Origin: Trichocoleus sp.
GTDB lineage: Bacteria > Cyanobacteriota > Cyanobacteriia > Elainellales > Elainellaceae
Direction: 5' to 3'
Length of the DNA: 64,000 nt
Assembly (NCBI GenBank): GCA_036702865.1
Contig: DATNQD010000086.1
Location: 1-64,000 of the forward strand
Both the position numbers and the translations under genes were made by a program. Numbering within the stretch: the stretch's first letter is position 1; every line of letters starts with the position of its first letter. Shown piece by piece: positions 45,791 to 53,379 of this stretch. The notes under the pieces were generated by a model that saw only the letters and a list, made by a program, of their open reading frames with translations, was not told where the DNA came from and did not search any database.

Positions 45791-47416
45791 ATGCAGAGAG
45801 CTGTTACGCCCAATATGCTGGACACAAAGACACCCCCGGATGTGGTGATTCGAGCGGAGGCACGTCGTCCAGAAACCGATCCAACCCTGGGTATTCCTGT
45901 TGAGGTCGATCGTCAGGGAACTCCCCGGCATCGATTGGTGAGTCTGGGTGATTCGTTGACTCAAGGGTTTCAGAGTGGTGCAATTTTTAATACCGGACTT
46001 TCGTATCCGCGCATTATTGCCACCGAAATGGGATGGGGCAATGAGTTTCGCTATCCCACCTACAACGGGGATGGAGATGGTTTGCCGCTGAATCTGGAAC
46101 GGTTGGCGAGAGAACTAGAGCAACGATTTGGCGAGAAGCTTGACTGGTGGGAATTTGCTCCAGGCTTATTGGCTGTGCGAAGCTTTCTCGATCGCGTTGA
46201 GGACTATTGGGAACGGCAAGCCGGGTCAGTTCTGCCTGATCCAAAAGGCAAAATTAATCACAATCTGGCGGTTTACGGTTGGGATCTGCGAAATACGCTC
46301 TCGCATAACGCCGACCTCTGCCTTGATGCAATTCAAGCGAACCCGCCGAAAGATGATTTTATTCGACAAATTGTAGAGAACGGCAACGAACGTGCTGCTG
46401 TGCGTGTCCTCAATTCTGCCAGAGATGCCAGGGGTCGGGCTCTGTCACCACTTCGAGCTGCTGCTGCACTGGGAGCTGAAGGCACAGTTGAAACGGGAAA
46501 TGGAGACGGGATTGAAACGCTCATTCTGATGATTGGGGCAAACAACGCACTGGGCAGCATCCTCAAATTTGATGTTGTTTGGAGCGATGTCGGCTATGAT
46601 GACCTGTCAAGAAACGACCGCTATACTGTTTGGCGACCCATTCACTTTCAAGCAGAGTGGGACAAAATTGTCGCTGAGCTGAAGCAAATTCGCGCTCGTC
46701 ATGTGATCATTGCCACCGTTCCTCATGTCACGATCGCTCCACTGGCAAAAGGCGTCGATCGCAAAGTAGTTCCAGGATCGCGCTATTTCCCTTACTACAC
46801 CTTCCCCTGGATCAGCAGCGAAAAGTTTGACCCCAGCAAGCATCCTCACATTACGGAGCAGGAAGCGAGAGCCGTTGATAGTGCGATCGATCAATACAAC
46901 GATTACATTGTGCAGTCAGTCCGACAAGCGCGGCAGGAAGGCTATGATTGGCAGGTGTTTGAGCTAGTTAGCTTGCTCGATCGAGTTGCCTATCGGCGCT
47001 ATTTGACCGATCCAGTGGCGCGTCCGTCCTGGTGGGAGGAAGTGGGTGGACAATATTCTCTGCCACCTGAACTGAGAGCGTTATCACCAGAACCCGACTC
47101 GCGCTTCTTTTCCGCCGACAAAACTGGGCGAATTCAGGGCGGCATTTTTTCGTTGGATGGCGTCCACCCGACCACGATCGCCTATGGCGTGATTGCTCAA
47201 GAAATTATCAAAATCATGCAAGCGACAGGAATCAAATTCTTCCAACCCGATGGCGCAGAGCGAACAGGTGAGATTAGAGTAAACTTCCAGCAATTGATTC
47301 AACAGGATACGCTAATTTCTAACCCGCCTCGGTCTCTCTCAAGCGACTACAGCCTGATTGGATGGCTCGACAATAATTTCAGCATCTTTAGTCAAATGGT
47401 GCGATCGAGCTACTAA
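45791..47416 (+). CDS. SGNH/GDSL-type hydrolase
   Basis: 541 residues from the ATG at 45791 with GGAGA upstream. Block I is LVSLGDSLTQGFQSG (nucleophile serine near residue 57). GANNALGS supplies the oxyanion-hole asparagine and DGVHPTTIAYG the late Asp/His pair. It is larger than single-domain esterases by extra loops. No signal peptide is seen. Substrate unknown, probably a carboxylester or acylated sugar. Its stop codon overlaps the stop of the facing gene by four bases. Confidence 0.8.
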   Translation: MQRAVTPNMLDTKTPPDVVIRAEARRPETDPTLGIPVEVDRQGTPRHRLVSLGDSLTQGFQSGAIFNTGLSYPRIIATEMGWGNEFRYPTYNGDGDGLPLNLERLARELEQRFGEKLDWWEFAPGLLAVRSFLDRVEDYWERQAGSVLPDPKGKINHNLAVYGWDLRNTLSHNADLCLDAIQANPPKDDFIRQIVENGNERAAVRVLNSARDARGRALSPLRAAAALGAEGTVETGNGDGIETLILMIGANNALGSILKFDVVWSDVGYDDLSRNDRYTVWRPIHFQAEWDKIVAELKQIRARHVIIATVPHVTIAPLAKGVDRKVVPGSRYFPYYTFPWISSEKFDPSKHPHITEQEARAVDSAIDQYNDYIVQSVRQARQEGYDWQVFELVSLLDRVAYRRYLTDPVARPSWWEEVGGQYSLPPELRALSPEPDSRFFSADKTGRIQGGIFSLDGVHPTTIAYGVIAQEIIKIMQATGIKFFQPDGAERTGEIRVNFQQLIQQDTLISNPPRSLSSDYSLIGWLDNNFSIFSQMVRSSY

Positions 47417-48516
47417 CTCCAGATCAACTCATTTTCGGTGGTTAAACCGCGTTGTGCCATGCCTTGCTCAAACAGAGGAGTGGGTAACGCTTCTTCCACC
47501 GTCCAAACGCCTGGTTTCTGCAATTCCCCTGAAAGCAAAAACTGGGCGATGCTGCCTGTGCCACATCCTGACGCAAAAGCCGTATTTTCATGAGCAAAGG
47601 TTGAAACTGCTCGCGCCACTCGTCCATCTTTTTTGCCTTGCACCTCAGAGCGCATTGCCACCCCAATCCCGCTAAACCGATCGGTAACGCCCGTCATGCG
47701 ATAGCTGACTTTAGCCAAAAACTCAATCATCAAAGGCTGCTGCATCAGGGGTTTGGGGAACAAATGGGCTGCCATCCAGGTGAGGTGATTGTAGAAATCA
47801 GGGACAGAGCCAAATTTGGTGATTACCGTTTTGACGGGGAAGGCAGCAACGAGCGTGTAGGCTTCTGGCATATCAAACCAGTAAACGCCCAATCGCCCAT
47901 AGGGAGCAGGAAAATCGATCGCTTCTCGTCCACTGTAAGGCTTGACTGTTTGCCATTTGCCATCCATCCAGACCTGAAACGGATTCTGCAATCCCAGGAA
48001 AGTGGTTCGCATCACGGTTACGCCTGCCCCACCTGACCCAGACACCACATAGCTGAGGTGAATTCGCTCTGCTTCGTCGAGTTGCTCGACATCATGACGC
48101 ACCATACTATTCGAGATGCCAGGAAAGACACCCGAATTGATCACAGCAGTAATACCTGCGTTGATGGCAGCATCGCGCAAACTGATCGCATTCTGCGTAA
48201 AGGAACGATCGTCGCTCACATCCAGATAATTGACGCCTGCTTGAATACAGGTTTTGAGCGTAATTGCATCTCGATAACGAAAGGGGCCTGCACAGTGGAT
48301 CACTAAGTCATGAGCAGCAACTGCCGATCGTAACTTTGCTTCATCTGCAAGATCGAGTTCTAAGAACTCCACCCGATCGCCCAATTGATCGCTGACATGA
48401 CCTGTGTCGGATGTGCGTCCTGTGATGGTAACTTTGGCGTCAGTTTGGGTCAGCAAATCCTCTGCAACACTGCGCCCGATGCGCCCCCGTCCTCCAATAA
48501 TAAATACGCGGCTCAT
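47413..48516 (-). CDS. Saccharopine-dehydrogenase-like oxidoreductase
   Basis: 367 residues. N-terminal Rossmann motif FIIGGRGRIGRSVAEDL, then HDLVIHCAGPF and GVNYLDVSDD, as in the saccharopine dehydrogenase/trans-acting enoyl reductase group. The C-terminal half is the catalytic-like domain of these proteins and includes a hydrophobic stretch. It follows crtO on the same strand after only six bases, which suggests coupled expression and perhaps a role on a carotenoid or other lipid. The actual substrate is unknown. Confidence 0.8.
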   Translation of the reverse strand: MSRVFIIGGRGRIGRSVAEDLLTQTDAKVTITGRTSDTGHVSDQLGDRVEFLELDLADEAKLRSAVAAHDLVIHCAGPFRYRDAITLKTCIQAGVNYLDVSDDRSFTQNAISLRDAAINAGITAVINSGVFPGISNSMVRHDVEQLDEAERIHLSYVVSGSGGAGVTVMRTTFLGLQNPFQVWMDGKWQTVKPYSGREAIDFPAPYGRLGVYWFDMPEAYTLVAAFPVKTVITKFGSVPDFYNHLTWMAAHLFPKPLMQQPLMIEFLAKVSYRMTGVTDRFSGIGVAMRSEVQGKKDGRVARAVSTFAHENTAFASGCGTGSIAQFLLSGELQKPGVWTVEEALPTPLFEQGMAQRGLTTENELIWS

Positions 48517-48522
48517 ACCTCT

Positions 48523-50217
48523 CTAATTGCGCTTAAGGATTGTTCCAAGTGTAGATTGTATTGTATCTTTTGCGTCTCTCAGGGTTTGGACGATCGGCTG
48601 CTGCGTATGCAGAAACACATGGGCACAGTTGCGACCGGGCATCCCCGAAATAGAACCACCGGGATGAGTTCCGGCTCCGGTTAAAAAGAGCCCTTCGATC
48701 GGCGTTTTGTAGTTGGCGAGTTCGGGCAGCGGTCGGAAGAACATCATCTGCTCTAGGGTCATATCGATGTGATAGTAGTTGCCCTTATAGGAACCCAACC
48801 GTTCACCCAGTTCAGCCGGGCTTTCGACTCTTCTAGCAATGATTGAGTTTTTAACATTTGGCGCATATTCTGCCAGTTTATCAATGACGCGATCGGCAAC
48901 CTTGTTCTTCAGTTCATCTGTCCAGCCTGTGCCGTTTAATCCTGTTCCCTCTGCGTTTTCAATCTGGTAGGGCGCAAAAAATTCAATCCAGAGCGTATGT
49001 TTTCCTTCCGGAGCCATAGAGGGATCAAGCATGGTTGGCATAACAACATACATTGATGGATCAGAATCAGGAATTCTGCCAATGCTTGGATCGCTGTGAC
49101 CAATCTCAACATGCTTGACTGAATCTGCAATCAGTACAGAACCAATCAGATACTCATCCTGATGATTGTAGCGTTCAAACCGCAGTGGTTCAGAGAGGGC
49201 ACAATCAATCTTTAAGATGGTCTCGTTATTATTAACAATACGTCGCTCTAACCGTTCACGCAGGTTGGCATCTGCAGCATCTACATCACTGCTGTCTAGA
49301 TGGCGCAAGAACAGCCGCTTTGCATCAATGTTGGAAATTACACCGCGATTGGCGCGATATTCCGTTCCACCTGCGACTCGGACACCCACCGCTTTACCGT
49401 CATCAACCAGCACCTTCTCCACAATTTGATCCGTCAGGATCGTTCCACCAAGGCTCTGCACCAAATTTACGAGTGCCTGGGTGAGTGCGCCCGTGCCACC
49501 TCTCGGTCTTGCCATGCCAGGATGATGACGCATTGCCATCATAATTGCGCCGATCGACAAATTTTTCTGGCTTGGGGGAGCGCCCATTTCGGCAGCTAAT
49601 CGCGCCAGAGGAGCCTTGACAAACTCTTCGTCAAAATACTCATCAAGCATATCAGCAGCACTGGTGAGAATCGTGCGGAGCAGATCAAGGGTGCCGTTCG
49701 GTGAACCCATCACAGAGAACAGATCGCCTAGTTTTTGGATGCTGTAATTTCCGGCAATATCAACAATTGATTTGGGAGGTGCATTAAAGATAGGCGTAAT
49801 GCCCTGAAGCAGTCGCTGCCAAAAATCGATAAATTCTCTGTAGGCTTGAGCATCATGTTCACTGAAGCGAGCAATTTCGGCACAGGTTTTTTCCACAGAC
49901 TTGTGCGCGAAAAAGTATTTTCCGTCTGGATGCGGGCAAAAAACAACGGGGTCACAGGGCAAATATTCCAAACCGTACTTTGTCAGTTCCAGTTCTTCTA
50001 CCACCGGGCCCAAGTGGATGAATTCATGATCGATCGCACAGAGGTTAAACTTAAACCCTGGAGCTTCTTCTGGCAAAGATTCTTCGGTCGTTGCTGCACC
50101 TCCCGGAACCGATCGTTTTTCCAGTAAAGCAACGGTATAGCCTGCCTTCAGTAAATAGGCAGCACAGACAAGCCCATTGTGTCCTGCGCCGATGATGACA
50201 ACATCAAATGCCTGCAT
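48523..50217 (-). CDS. crtO: Beta-carotene ketolase, CrtO type
   Basis: 564 residues. Strong similarity by eye to Synechocystis CrtO throughout: VVIIGAGHNGLVCAAYLL (FAD site), LEKRSVPGGAATTE, CAIDHEFIHLGPV, APPSQKNLSIG, RRIVNNNETILKIDCALS, and the C-terminal GAGTHPGGSISGMPGRNCAH. The enzyme introduces 4-keto groups into beta-carotene to give echinenone and canthaxanthin, the pigments used by orange and helical carotenoid proteins. First gene of a two-gene unit with the saccharopine-dehydrogenase-like gene. Upstream on the same strand lies the Hli gene, 420 bases away. Confidence 0.95.
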   Translation of the reverse strand: MQAFDVVIIGAGHNGLVCAAYLLKAGYTVALLEKRSVPGGAATTEESLPEEAPGFKFNLCAIDHEFIHLGPVVEELELTKYGLEYLPCDPVVFCPHPDGKYFFAHKSVEKTCAEIARFSEHDAQAYREFIDFWQRLLQGITPIFNAPPKSIVDIAGNYSIQKLGDLFSVMGSPNGTLDLLRTILTSAADMLDEYFDEEFVKAPLARLAAEMGAPPSQKNLSIGAIMMAMRHHPGMARPRGGTGALTQALVNLVQSLGGTILTDQIVEKVLVDDGKAVGVRVAGGTEYRANRGVISNIDAKRLFLRHLDSSDVDAADANLRERLERRIVNNNETILKIDCALSEPLRFERYNHQDEYLIGSVLIADSVKHVEIGHSDPSIGRIPDSDPSMYVVMPTMLDPSMAPEGKHTLWIEFFAPYQIENAEGTGLNGTGWTDELKNKVADRVIDKLAEYAPNVKNSIIARRVESPAELGERLGSYKGNYYHIDMTLEQMMFFRPLPELANYKTPIEGLFLTGAGTHPGGSISGMPGRNCAHVFLHTQQPIVQTLRDAKDTIQSTLGTILKRN

Positions 50218-50638
50218 TAATTACAACTCCCTCAGCAGCATGATTGATTATAAATCATGGCACTTTTCTCTGTAAGAAGCCTCATCCTAAGGTATAGATG
50301 TGTAGACTGATACATTGATTAGGCAGTACAACTAAGCGTATTTTACTTAGCAATTTTTCGAGCGATTTTGGTATTTTTTGAGAAGTCGATCGCTGCTTCA
50401 AAAAATAATTTAATGGCTTGTTTGCCCGCAATTTCTTAGAATATTAGATTAAGAAACTATAAAAGGTTAATTATCGGTTTAGCAAATTAAAAATAATATT
50501 TATAAGCAAGTTTTTGACGTTAAAGAATTCTTTAAAAATTAAAGCTGACTCACTTCTCCAGCGAGAGTCTCTATCCCAGCGCCAAAGAAATCAGTCAGCT
50601 ATGTAAAACAAACTTAAGTGATTAGAGAGTTACGAAAA
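50218..50638 (-). other. AT-rich gap with possible Hli terminator
   Basis: About 420 bases between the hli stop and the crtO start. It holds an inverted repeat AGCTGACT/AGTCAGCT (50543-50550 with 50593-50600), followed on the minus strand by TTTAATTTTTAAAG, and a 16-base perfect palindrome TTAAAGAATTCTTTAA at 50520-50535. The first may terminate the hli transcript. Confidence 0.45.
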
Positions 50639-50833
50639 CTACAGGTGCAGAATGTCACGTGCAACACTGTAGCCACCCAGATCCCACAGCAGGTAAGCCA
50701 AGAAACCAATCATTGCAAGACGACCGTTCCAGAGTTCTGCTTGAGGATTCCAGCCAAACAGAAATGCATTACGATCCTTACCGTTGTAAGCAGTAGAAAC
50801 GGGAGGTAAGTTAGTTGAGCTTTGAGGTTGCAT
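50639..50833 (-). CDS. High-light-inducible (Hli/SCP) one-helix protein
   Basis: 64 residues from the ATG at 50833 with AGGAG upstream. A short polar N-terminus, then the chlorophyll-binding helix with the motif AELWNGRLAMIGF (E33, N36, R38), then a hydrophobic run to LLWDLGGYS. These proteins bind chlorophyll and carotenoid and protect photosystem assembly intermediates in strong light. An HLR1-like site lies 42 bases upstream. Neighbours crtO and hemerythrin fit a photo-oxidative stress setting. Confidence 0.92.
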   Translation of the reverse strand: MQPQSSTNLPPVSTAYNGKDRNAFLFGWNPQAELWNGRLAMIGFLAYLLWDLGGYSVARDILHL

Positions 50834-50874
50834 ACTTATAAGACTCCTTTCGTTAGCTGAGCAAGTAACCAAAT

Positions 50875-50892
50875 GTTACGTTATGTTTCATA
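50875..50892. promoter_or_regulatory. HLR1-like RpaB site upstream of the Hli gene
   Basis: GTTACGTTATGTTTCATA matches the two-half-site HLR1 consensus (G/T)TTACA(T/A)(T/A)nn(G/T)TTACA(T/A)(T/A) at all but two positions. RpaB binds HLR1 at many high-light genes. The match is by eye. Confidence 0.45.
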
Positions 50893-50968
50893 CGTTAACT
50901 CCCCCTACCCGCCTTGCTATCTACCGGAAGTGATAGATCAGCTTTGAAACTGTTGGCAACTGATTACT

Positions 50969-50990
50969 AAAAAAGCCCCTACCTTAGGGC
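50969..50990 (-). terminator. Minus-strand terminator without an obvious gene
   Basis: On the minus strand GCCCTAAGGTAGGGGC forms a short hairpin (one bulged G) followed by six T. No minus-strand gene lies to its right; the hemerythrin gene starts at 51159 on the other strand. It could end a small RNA or be an accidental hairpin. Confidence 0.4.
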
Positions 50991-51158
50991 GAAATTATAA
51001 AGTGTTACTCGCTACAAACATCCTGAATCATTGATAAATATCAAGCAAAGTGTTTCAGTCTTCTGAGAGATGATATGCCAAAGCGATGTGTGGCAACTTG
51101 AGGAGTAAGTTGTGTCCTAGACATCAATTGTTCTAGACATCGATAGAGGAGAACTAAA

Positions 51159-52193
51159 ATGGTAACAACTTTAGATGATGCTAAGCGGAATGCGATCGCC
51201 GTTCTACTAGCAGATGTAAAAGCAGTACAAAACTTTTTGATTGAAATCGATCAACAATTGATTTCTGAGTGCGGCGATGATGATATTCGTAGTCGGGTGC
51301 GTGATATGCTGCGCGACGACCAAAAGAATATCGGCATTATTGACACTGTAATCGTTCAGTACGGCATCAAGGCTGAGCCAAAGTCAACCATCACCCAAAT
51401 GATTGACCAAGGGAAGAAATTGATGCAAGGCTCTCAGCTTTCCCTGCTAGAGAAGTTTTCTCAGTTTGAATTGTTGAAGCATGGTCAAACCATGAAGGGT
51501 TTGCTAGTTCATAAGTGTGCTCAGGTTGTTGGAGCAGACATCGAAGCTGCAATCACACCGCTGAATGCTGTGAACTTCGAGAACCGCGCTCACCAAGAAC
51601 AGCTCAAGGGCATTCTTGAAAAAATTGGGGTTCGAGAACTCACAGGGAAGGAAGCCGATCAAGGGCTGTGGGGTCGCGTTCAGGATGCTGTTGCTGCTCT
51701 GTCGGGCGTTGCAGGTAGTGTGATCAGCCGCACGGATGATGAAATGAACGTTCAGGACGTCATTCGTATGGATCACAACAAAGTGAACATGCTGTTTGCT
51801 CAAATTGAAGCAACTGATGATCCACAAAAGATCCAGGAATATTTCGGTCAGATCTACAAAGATTTAACCGTACATGCTAAGGCAGAAGAGCAGGTTGTCT
51901 ATCCTAAGGTGCGTAGCTTCTACGGCAAAACCGACGACCTGTATAAAGAGCAGGACGAAATGGAAGTAATCCTGAACCAGCTGAAGTCAATGACTCCCTC
52001 TTCGTCCAACTTCAAGGATGAATTGCGTCAGCTTCGTGATCTCGTGATGCACCATGTGCAGCAAGAAGAAAATGAAATGTTTGCGGTAATTCGCAACAAT
52101 TTCAGCAGTGATGAGCAGGAGCAGCTTGCAACCCAATTCAAGAGTGCAAAAAGCCAACTGCAAGACCAAATGAAGTCTAGCTCGATGAGCTAA
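51159..52193 (+). CDS. Hemerythrin-domain protein with N-terminal helical module
   Basis: 344 residues. Residues 1-165 form a ferritin-like helical bundle without a clear metal site. Residues about 200-325 are an HHE hemerythrin domain: RMDHNKVN, HAKAEEQVVYP, YKEQDEME and VMHHVQQEENEMF give the expected spread of His/Glu ligands for a di-iron centre. It may sense or bind oxygen or buffer iron or nitric oxide. A good AGGAGAA site precedes the ATG. A hairpin follows the stop. Confidence 0.85.
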   Translation: MVTTLDDAKRNAIAVLLADVKAVQNFLIEIDQQLISECGDDDIRSRVRDMLRDDQKNIGIIDTVIVQYGIKAEPKSTITQMIDQGKKLMQGSQLSLLEKFSQFELLKHGQTMKGLLVHKCAQVVGADIEAAITPLNAVNFENRAHQEQLKGILEKIGVRELTGKEADQGLWGRVQDAVAALSGVAGSVISRTDDEMNVQDVIRMDHNKVNMLFAQIEATDDPQKIQEYFGQIYKDLTVHAKAEEQVVYPKVRSFYGKTDDLYKEQDEMEVILNQLKSMTPSSSNFKDELRQLRDLVMHHVQQEENEMFAVIRNNFSSDEQEQLATQFKSAKSQLQDQMKSSSMS

Positions 52194-52232
52194 TAGGCTA
52201 AGGGATGGCAGTAAGGACTGTAGTGATTAGTG

Positions 52233-52266
52233 GATGATAGGAAGCATTTGGCTTCCCTTTATCATC
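52233..52266 (+). terminator. Terminator hairpin after the hemerythrin gene
   Basis: Inner stem GGAAGC/GCTTCC with loop ATTTG, extended outward by GATGAT/ATCATC across a small internal loop. The T tract is short (CCCTTTAT). Confidence 0.5.
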
Positions 52267-52332
52267 AACCTGATTCTGCGATCGCTGGCATCCCAAGCTC
52301 AGGCTTTTAATTTGATTTTTGTGCTTATCTAG

Positions 52333-52375
52333 CAAATTTGAGATCCCTTTAAATGAATTAGGGGATCTCAATTTG
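52333..52375. promoter_or_regulatory. Long inverted repeat upstream of the short-chain dehydrogenase
   Basis: CAAATTTGAGATCCC and GGGATCTCAATTTG pair over 14 bases with one bulge and a 14-base loop. It sits 80 bases before the next ATG; it may be a leader hairpin or a second terminator. Confidence 0.55.
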
Positions 52376-52454
52376 CATATCTATCAATTTTCTTTGCTCA
52401 ACTTTTGCTCAATTTGTTTGTCAGTAATTTGTAAGTAATAGGAGATTTATTCTC

Positions 52455-53318
52455 ATGACACCTCAAAACCAACAACTTCAGCCTCCTCAGCATCAAAATC
52501 AGCAGCCTGGATTAGAGTCGGAAATGAACCCCGCGCCTGAAACGATTAGGGATAACTACAAAGGTAGCGATAAGCTACTTAACAAAGTTGCCCTAATCAC
52601 AGGTGGCGATAGCGGTATTGGTCGTGCCGTTGCCGTCTACTTCGCAAAAGAAGGTGCAGATGTAGCGATCGCTTATCTCAACGAGCACGAAGACGCTCAA
52701 AAAGCTAAGCAAATGGTTGAGCAAGAAGGACGACGCTGCCTTACCATCGCTGGCGATATTGGAGATGAGGCGTTTTGCCAAAAAGCAGTTGAACAAGCCG
52801 TTCAGGAGTTGGGTCATCTGGATATTCTGGTTAACAACGCAGCAGAACAGCATCCCCAAAAAAGCATTGAAGAAATTACAGCTGATCAGCTAGAGCGCAC
52901 CTTCCGCACCAATATTTTTGGAATGTTTTTTATGACGAAGGCAGCCCTGCCCCACCTTAAGCAAGGAAGCGTCATCATCAACACAACCTCTGTAACAGCT
53001 TACCAGGGTAGCCCTGAACTGCTGGATTACTCCTCAACCAAGGGAGCGATCGTCGCTTTTACTCGTTCGCTGTCTCAATCACTGGTAGAAAAGGGAATTC
53101 GCGTCAATGGTGTGGCTCCAGGACCAATCTGGACACCCCTAATTCCAGCAACATTCCCTGAAGAGAAAGTCGAAAGCTTTGGCAAACAAGTCCCGATGCA
53201 ACGAGCCGGACAACCCGAAGAAATTGCGCCTTGCTATGTCTTCTTAGCATCGGATGATTCGTCTTACATGGCGGGTCAAATTCTGCATCCAAACGGCGGC
53301 AAAGTAGTTAACGGCTAA
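52455..53318 (+). CDS. Short-chain dehydrogenase, general-stress (GSP39/YhdF-like) type
   Basis: 287 residues. A polar N-terminal arm rich in Gln/Pro (1-35) precedes the cofactor loop GGDSGIGRAVA. NAA is in VNNAAEQHP, the catalytic serine in TTSVTAYQG, and Tyr/Lys in DYSSTKGA. The arm and overall pattern match general-stress dehydrogenases annotated as glucose-1-dehydrogenase-like. Substrate uncertain. AGGAGA precedes the ATG. It ends at a terminator facing the FHA gene. Confidence 0.88.
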   Translation: MTPQNQQLQPPQHQNQQPGLESEMNPAPETIRDNYKGSDKLLNKVALITGGDSGIGRAVAVYFAKEGADVAIAYLNEHEDAQKAKQMVEQEGRRCLTIAGDIGDEAFCQKAVEQAVQELGHLDILVNNAAEQHPQKSIEEITADQLERTFRTNIFGMFFMTKAALPHLKQGSVIINTTSVTAYQGSPELLDYSSTKGAIVAFTRSLSQSLVEKGIRVNGVAPGPIWTPLIPATFPEEKVESFGKQVPMQRAGQPEEIAPCYVFLASDDSSYMAGQILHPNGGKVVNG

Positions 53319-53340
53319 CGATCTACTCTTTAAAGGAAAA

Positions 53341-53375
53341 GCCCCTCTCCCTTGTTGGATGAGGGGTCATTTTTT
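53341..53375 (+). terminator. Terminator between convergent genes
   Basis: Stem CCCCTC/GAGGGG, loop of 13 bases, then TCATTTTTT. It serves the short-chain dehydrogenase transcript. Confidence 0.75.
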
Positions 53376-53379
53376 AGCA

